Source: Ambrosia x helenae | Lineage: Eukaryota; Streptophyta; Magnoliopsida; Asterales; Asteraceae | Assembly: GCA_030844895.1 (NCBI GenBank) | Contig: CM061228.1 | Span: 36,828,626-36,892,625 of the forward strand | Direction: 5' to 3' | DNA: 64,000 bases | In this document: positions 58,415-64,000 of the stretch, in pieces | Layout of the letters: every line of letters begins with the position of its first letter | Numbering within the stretch: position 1 is the first letter of the stretch | Notes under the pieces: model-generated | What the model was told of the DNA's origin: nothing | What the model saw: only the letters and a program-made list of their open reading frames with translations | Databases searched by the model: none | Made by a program: the position numbers and the translations under genes

Positions 58415-59740
58415 TCTTTTCTATTTTTTTCTACACCGGTGTAAAATATGAGAAAAATACATGTAAACATGCCCCAGTATCCCCTTTTTTGTACTCCCGG
58501 TGTAAATTCATGGGCCAAAAAAATAACAAAACTGAACTTTTGGATGGCCCACTTTTATCCCATCCTCACAGTTTACCCTAATGTAAAAAGTAACAAAACT
58601 GTTAGTTTTTTAATATAAGTTTTTTTTTTTACATTTTTTTGTCTATACGTGTCCTCATAAAAAAAAGTAGGTATACACTAGTACCCAAAAAAAGGGAATA
58701 AAAAGTGCAAATCCCCCAGTCTGAAATTTTTGTTTTTTATACATGATTATGAGTGAACTTTTAGATGACCCACTTTATCCCATACCCCACAGTTTACCCC
58801 AAGGTCAAAAGTAACAAAACTGCTAGTTTACCCCAATCAACATCTTTTCTATTTTTTTCTACACCGGTGTAAAACATGTGAAAAATACATGTAAACATGC
58901 CCTCAGTATCCCTTTTTTTGTACCCCCGATGTAAATTCATGAACAAAAAAAATAAAAGCTAATGTTACCCTCCATCTCACCTAAGTTTACCTCAATGTAC
59001 AAAAATAACAAAAACCACAATATAGAAAGTACAAAAATACAATGTAATGGAGGCAGCAAGAAATAAAATGCAAAACATGCGCCAGATTTCCTATTGCACA
59101 CCGATGTAAACTCATGTTTCTTTACACAACCCCCCCCCCCCCCCCACACACACACACACACCCACACCCCCAACACCCATGTAAAAAAATAAAATGTAAT
59201 GATTATTTTTTTTGGTCAGTTTTGTAGAAAAAAACAAAAAAACTACTAACATTTTTTTATCCCAGTCTGAATTTTTTGTTTTATAAATGATTGGTATAGT
59301 TGAAAGACAATGGCTGAACTTTTGGATGACCCACTTTTATCCCATCCCCACAGTTTATCCCAATGTAAAAAGTAACAAAACTGTTAGTTTTTTAATATAA
59401 GTTTTTTTTTTTACATTTTTTTGTCTATGCGTGTCCTCATAAAAAAAGTAGGTATACATAAGTACCCAAAAAAGAGAATAAAAAATGCAAATCCCCCAGT
59501 CTGAATTTTTTGTTTTTTATACATGATTGGTATAGTTGAAAGAAAATGACTGAACTTTTGGATGACCCACTTTATCCTATCCCCACAGTTTACCCCAATG
59601 TAAAAAGTAACAAAACTGTTAGTTTTTTAATATAAGTTTTTTTTTTTTACATTTTTTTTGTCTGTACGCGTCCTCATAAAAAAAAGTAGGTATACAGTAG
59701 TACCCAAAAAAAGGGAATAAAAAGTGCAAATCCCTCAATC
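58415..59740. repeat. Tandem segmental repeats with palindromic motifs inside the MULE
   Basis: A unit of about 220-240 bp recurs. It includes GAACTTTTGGATGRCCCACT (58535, 58757, 59311, 59552), CACAGTTTACCCYAATGTAA, GTCCTCATAAAAAAAAGTAG and GTATACANTAGTACCC. CTACACCGGTGTAAAA occurs at about 58431 and 58857. The region lies between the ULP1-like gene and the proline-rich ORF and is non-coding. Confidence 0.75.
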
Positions 59741-60141
59741 AACATCATTCACGTGGGGGTGGTATGGGTATTTCTTTTTTGTTTTTTTTCAACTGCTAAC
59801 ATGATTACACCCATGAAACATTTTTTTAGACCAGTGTCTTTTCTGGCTATTTATAGCTCAAGAAGTGGAGGGGGTTCTATCACTTTCAAAACAACACCAT
59901 TCAAGCCTAAAAAGAAAGGTATGGGTTTTTTTCCCTTTTTATAGCTAAAGAAGCCAAATACATGGGGGCGTCTAAAAAGTGCAAAGAAAACCACCTCTGT
60001 TTTTATTAGGAAACACTGGTGAAAAAACACTGATGTAAAATTAAAAATAAAAACCCACTGATGTAAAAAAAATACAATAATAAACCACACCACTGAGGTA
60101 TATATATATATATTTTCTAACTCTCCATTTTTTTTAACAGG

Positions 60142-60828
60142 ATGGGTGGCGGTGAAGAAAGGCCCTTCAAATTCCCACGTAACGAGCGCAAGGAAAAATT
60201 GGTGCAACTTTGAAATCGTCGACAGATGGGGATAACACAAAACCCCATCAGTCTGCCCCCTAATCCAACGCCCCCAACTGCTGCACCAGTGCGTCAAGGA
60301 CGTGTCACAGGCATATCAACTTTGAATCAGGGTGTCTACACCCCGCCTCCGAACTCTACATTTACCCCAGCGTGCCAAGGCTTTCAGACAGGCATATCAA
60401 CCTTGCACCAGGGTGTCTACACCCCTCGACCGAACTATGGACAGCTACCGTTGTATCCAACCCATGGCCCAAACTATGGACAGCACCCGGTGTATCCAAC
60501 CCACGGGGGCAGCAGGAGAGGGACGGAGGTTAAGATGCTGGACCTTGGGTATGGTAAACAGCTGGGGTTTGATGCGTCGAACAGTAGTTCTACGACTTGG
60601 GTTCCAAAAGCAGCCCCTATGGTGAGTGCGTCAAGGGCACCGAGACCCCCCAAACCAGCCCCTGTCGTCACTACGTCAAAAGCACCGGTAGCAGAGGAGG
60701 GCGCATCACAGGGGGGACCTGATGAAGAGTACTGGCCATCGGACGAGGACGACATTGTAGGCTTTGACTGGCCGTCCGAAGATGAGACAGACCCGGATGC
60801 GGTCATGTTGCCAAAGGGGCGCTACTGA
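60142..60828 (+). pseudogene. Proline-rich, acidic-tailed ORF of the MULE; function unknown
   Basis: After a splice acceptor (TTTAACAG) a frame opens MGGGEERPFKFPRNERKEKL, meets a TGA at 60211 and continues in frame from 60226 for 200 residues. It has an internal repeat GISTLNQGVYTP / GISTLHQGVYTP and a second repeat PNYGQ-PVYPTHG. The tail is acidic: DEEYWPSDEDDIVGFDWPSE. A likely upstream exon ends TTPFKPKKK with a GT donor at about 59932. I do not recognise the family. Ending in an acidic tail and lying convergent with the transposase, it could be an accessory protein. The single stop is the only break seen. Confidence 0.45.
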
Positions 60829-61419
60829 AAAAAAAAACTAGGTATCTTGGGGCCTGAACATGGGAGTGAAGATATATGGGTCAAATGTGTCTAAATAAGG
60901 TGTAACTCTGTTTCTGTTTGTTTCTGCTAGGTTTATGTTTTTAATAGGCTAAGTCCAAGTGTCTAGGTTGTTCTTGTGGTCTGTTACACTGATGTAAATG
61001 CCCTCTCTCCCACCGTGTGGCTGTTTGTTTATCGTTGTCGTATTCCAGTTTCCCAGTTTGCAGAAGCTTTTTCTTTGTGGTGTCAGAAATGCATTTTCAT
61101 CGATTACAGTAGTACTAAGGGGGAAAAAACACAATACCATAATATATATTTATTTTCATAAACCCCACGCACAAAAAAAACACACGCCCACCAAACTGCC
61201 ACCTCCCCCCATAGCAAAAGACACATGGCCAAAAAAATGGCTGTCCCCGCAAATTCTATAGGCGAACGTGCGGGAACGGACATTTTACACCATGTCACCA
61301 CCCCTGCGGATCACAGTCACACTTAAGTGCTATAGTACAGCACATAGATTATATAAATTTAAACTAAAAATAAAAAAAGGGGCGACCTAGGCGATGTGCT
61401 GTGGGGCTGCTGCAACGTT
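60829..61419. other. Spacer between convergent MULE genes
   Basis: Holds TTACACTGATGTAAATG near 60985, one more copy of the palindromic motif, and no gene. Short frames on both strands are incidental. Confidence 0.55.
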
Positions 61420-63701
61420 CTAAGGTTCTGGGAATTTTTTCTTCGTGGGGCAGTTCCTAGAGTCGTGATCAGTCACGTATTCCAGACACGTCTTGCATTG
61501 TCGTGGGTTTTTCTTCTTCCTATTTGCCGCCTTCTCACCGGGGCCCACCAATTGCCGATTTGTCCCACACCCTTTGTTCCTGATGCCTTGCGGGTTCCTG
61601 CATGAACCCTCAGTTTCATCTGGCACACTCAGCAGGTCTGTGATTACAGCATCATGCACACCGTCATGTTCGTCAGCCTCGACACGTTTCCTCATAACTT
61701 CATCCTTCATGCCTTTGAATTGTTCTGAAAACGCACATAACAGCTCGGGCGATCCACTTAGCCGATCCACGCACTGATTAAACATCTCAAGCAGACCATT
61801 ACGCATTACGGCAGTTGAACTCTGACCCACACCGTAACGACCATCAAGGCTGTACACAGACTTTGGAAGCATCAAGGCTTGTTTCATCGCGAGATCCTGG
61901 TCCGTCAAGACAAACCAAGGCTGCTTCCCATGCGCCCCTAAGAACGAATTCAGCAGCTAACAATACGACTCTATAGTCTCGTCAAACAGTAGCCCAGCCC
62001 CAAACGTTACGCAGCGTTTATTGTTGTCGACGCCAGTGAACGGGACAAATATGAGGTTGTACCTATTTAACAAACCAAAAAAAAAAAAAAACCGGAAAAC
62101 AATTAGTAAACTGAAAAAAAAAACATATAAAAAAACTGTTACAGGGATAAAGGGGCCTGGCCACTAGCCTGTTAGTTTGGTACGTCGCATCGAACGCAAG
62201 CACCTCGCCAAAATATTGATAGTTAATCTTCGATATCTCATCAGCCCAAAAAACATGCCGAAGCTCGCCGTTAACCAAGTTGTACTTGAAAGAAAAGTTA
62301 GGCAAGTGCTTCACCCGATCATTTAGTTTCTCAATGATCATTGCTGAATCCCAGTTCCCCACAAACATACGGATGCTCCTGGCAAAATTCTTGTAATCAT
62401 CCGGGGTCCCTTTCACAATATGGTGTCCGCCCTTTAGACTAACTTGCATTCTATGCGCTACTGTTGGCCTTACCTTGTTCAGGCTCGCACGATGAATGAA
62501 CTCCATACTTGCAAAATCCAACTTTTTCCCTATTTTTGTTAAGTCTCGGTTGTAAGAGGGAACCAACATGTGGTTGTGTGTTTCTTCGAAGTGATATATC
62601 TCCCACATTCGCGTCACGTTGCACAGCTTAGCTCTAATGCTGGCCTTGCAGTCAGTTCGCTGGAACGACGACTGCCTAACATTCAGAGAAGTTTCGTCTA
62701 AAGAGTCGAAAGTCCGCTTGCTTTGTGGCTTGCCTGCATTGGAACATAGTATATACCTATGGGTAATCACACCATTCACCCTTTTCACCGTCCCACACCT
62801 AGTTGAAAACCCGCAGTTCCTAGCATACGACTCATACATTGCAACCACGTCTCCCCACTCTCTATACTTAGCCCTCATGTTTGGTTTAATAGAGTCGCCA
62901 ACGATTGGTTTCCAGTAACGGCTGCCATTTGGGGTAAACCAGTAATCATAACCAGACCCTGCACCCAAATAACACAGGGAAAAAAAGATAAATTTTCAGA
63001 ATTTACTCGTACAGAACAAATTTTACACTGGTGTCTCAAAAGGGAGGAAAAAAGAAATTTTATGTGGAACCAATATATTAGCTGCCCCCCCCCTTTTTTT
63101 TACATACCTTCATCACCATGAGTAAAATCCATTTGTTCAAAATATCCTTTTTTTCATACTTTTCCTTATTCTAAAAAACAGCTATTATTTTGCACACATC
63201 ATTTACACTGGTGTTAAACAAAAAAAAAAAAAAAACAAAACAAAAAAAAAAAAAAAACAAAAACAAACTTCCTCTTTTATATACATTCTCACAATGCCTA
63301 TTTTACCATCTCTCTTACAGTACCAGAATAAAAAAAAGAGTAAAAAAAAAAAGAAAGAAAAAAAACTAACAATAACATACGATCAAAAAAATTAAAGACG
63401 TACCATCATCTTCCACGACCACGGGTTGGCTCACCGAAGATATGTTGGTAGCATCAACAGACGAGCCCCCTATATCAGACGAGAAAACACCACCCTCAAC
63501 AGACGTTTGCAAGACACCGGATGTTTCGTCGTAAACATCCGCCGGCCGTTTCCCCTTATCAACCGTCACATGCACCGTCGACGAACCATCCCCAAGCTCC
63601 GGGTGAAATTGAGGGTTTTCACTAATGAATGTAGAAACGTCTTCTAGATCCTTATCCGAGAAAAACTCATTACCTTGGACAGCCTCTTTCGATTTCTTCA
63701 T
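61420..63701 (-). pseudogene. FAR1/MULE transposase gene with truncated catalytic domain
   Basis: Three exons on the minus strand (63701-63404, 62958-62169, 62062-61420) join in frame; the second intron has a GC donor (AACAG|GCTAGT). The start is MKKSKEAVQGNEFFSDKDLE. Exon 2 carries a FAR1 DNA-binding domain of the WRKY-GCM1 type (GFSTRCGTVKRVNG, FQRTDCKASIRAK, HFEETHNHMLVP). The MULE domain has FDATYQTNRYN (first Asp) and LTDQDLAMKQAL (second Asp), with one in-frame TAG (61957-61959). It then jumps to the C-terminal region (RNPQGIRNKGCGTNRQL, zinc knuckle CKTCLEYVTDHDSRNC). The third catalytic acidic residue and the SWIM zinc finger are missing, so an internal deletion of some hundreds of codons is likely. 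It cannot be an active transposase, but the DNA-binding part is nearly intact. Confidence 0.82.
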
Positions 63702-64000
63702 GGGTTTTTGCTTTTTTGAAGTGAAAAGTGATCGATTTTTTTTCTAAGAGAGGTTTGTTACATGTAGTTTACAGGATGATCATGTGGCTTCTATAAAAAG
63801 ATCACAATAATAATAATAATAATAATGGGCGGGAGAAACTACACAGTGTTTATTGGGATAATAAAAAAATCACTGACATGTTAATAATTTTTTATTACTA
63901 AATATCTACACTAAGCATCATTATTTGCACATAAGAAAGATGGATTACCTATAATACCCTTTAATATAATATGGGATTAGTAGATATGTGTCACATTATT
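63702..64000. other. MULE sequence upstream of the transposase gene
   Basis: Contains a candidate minus-strand TATA box (TTTTTATAGAAGCC near 63790-63803), a short (AAT)n run and AT-rich text leading to the presumed right TIR outside the window. Confidence 0.5.

Larger units (their letters stand above)
53188..64000. mobile_element. Mutator-like element carrying ULP1-like protease and FAR1-type transposase genes (right end outside window)
   Basis: The left end follows a (TA)n run and reads TGAGAACCTCATTGAGATGT, then GAGAACTAGAGAACC. An ULP1-like gene lies on the plus strand and a MULE/FAR1 transposase gene on the minus strand, with a proline-rich acidic ORF between. MULEs carrying ULP1-like genes are known (Kaonashi in rice and Arabidopsis, CUMULE in melon). 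The reverse complement of 63930-64000 has AAAGGGTATTATAGG, like AAGGGTATTTTGGGC near 53336, so the right TIR probably lies just past the window. Both genes are broken. Confidence 0.75.

Noticed and set aside
60474..60806. 110-residue minus-strand Ser-rich frame
   Set aside because: Antisense of the proline-rich acidic ORF, which has better coding features.

Overview
The window looks like a repeat-dense stretch of a eudicot nuclear genome. It is AT-rich, carries GT-AG introns, plant-type transposons (Ty1-copia, CACTA/TNP2, FAR1-type MULE, Helitrons, tRNA-derived SINEs, a Cassandra TRIM) and two WRKY group III genes. The repeat style suggests a composite (Asteraceae), but that is only my impression. 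Almost everything outside the WRKY pair is transposon-derived, and most transposon genes are broken.

Layout. 1-4125: the 5' LTR and leader of a minus-strand LTR retrotransposon that runs off the left edge. 4204-10264: a cluster of elements lying inside (TA)n microsatellites, with a minus-strand Helitron among them. 10827-11669: a hAT-like MITE. 11880-24860: a three-level nest. A degenerate LINE fragment is split by an LTR element (TSD GAGAT), which is split by a second LTR element with 2,132-bp LTRs (TSD CCACC). Neither LTR element shows gag or pol. 25027-31735: two tandem WRKY III paralogues on the minus strand. The left copy has lost its WRKY domain in frame; the right copy is complete. SINEs, a Tourist-like MITE and a CACTA-like end lie between them. 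32312-34114: a long-TIR element with a hAT-like MITE inside. 34146-42747: a decayed Ty1-copia element with an extra 3' ORF. 42748-45754: four Helitron units and two SINEs. 46194-52087: a decayed CACTA element, interrupted by a tandem LTR-int-LTR-int-LTR Cassandra array. 53188 to beyond 64000: a large Mutator-like element with an ULP1-like protease gene, a proline-rich/acidic ORF and a FAR1-type transposase gene.

Most interesting points. (1) The left end of the 53-64 kb MULE is homologous to the ends of (TA)n-embedded non-coding elements at 4.7-8 kb, and both share a palindromic motif close to TTTACACYRGTGTAAA. This points to one transposon system with its own MITE derivatives in the same window. 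(2) A WRKY III gene keeps its promoter, N terminus and C terminus but has lost the DNA-binding domain in frame. (3) A tandem Cassandra array with 5S-like LTR segments and a clear TTCAC duplication sits inside a CACTA transposase gene. (4) The nested LTR elements show LTR divergence in the order expected from their nesting.
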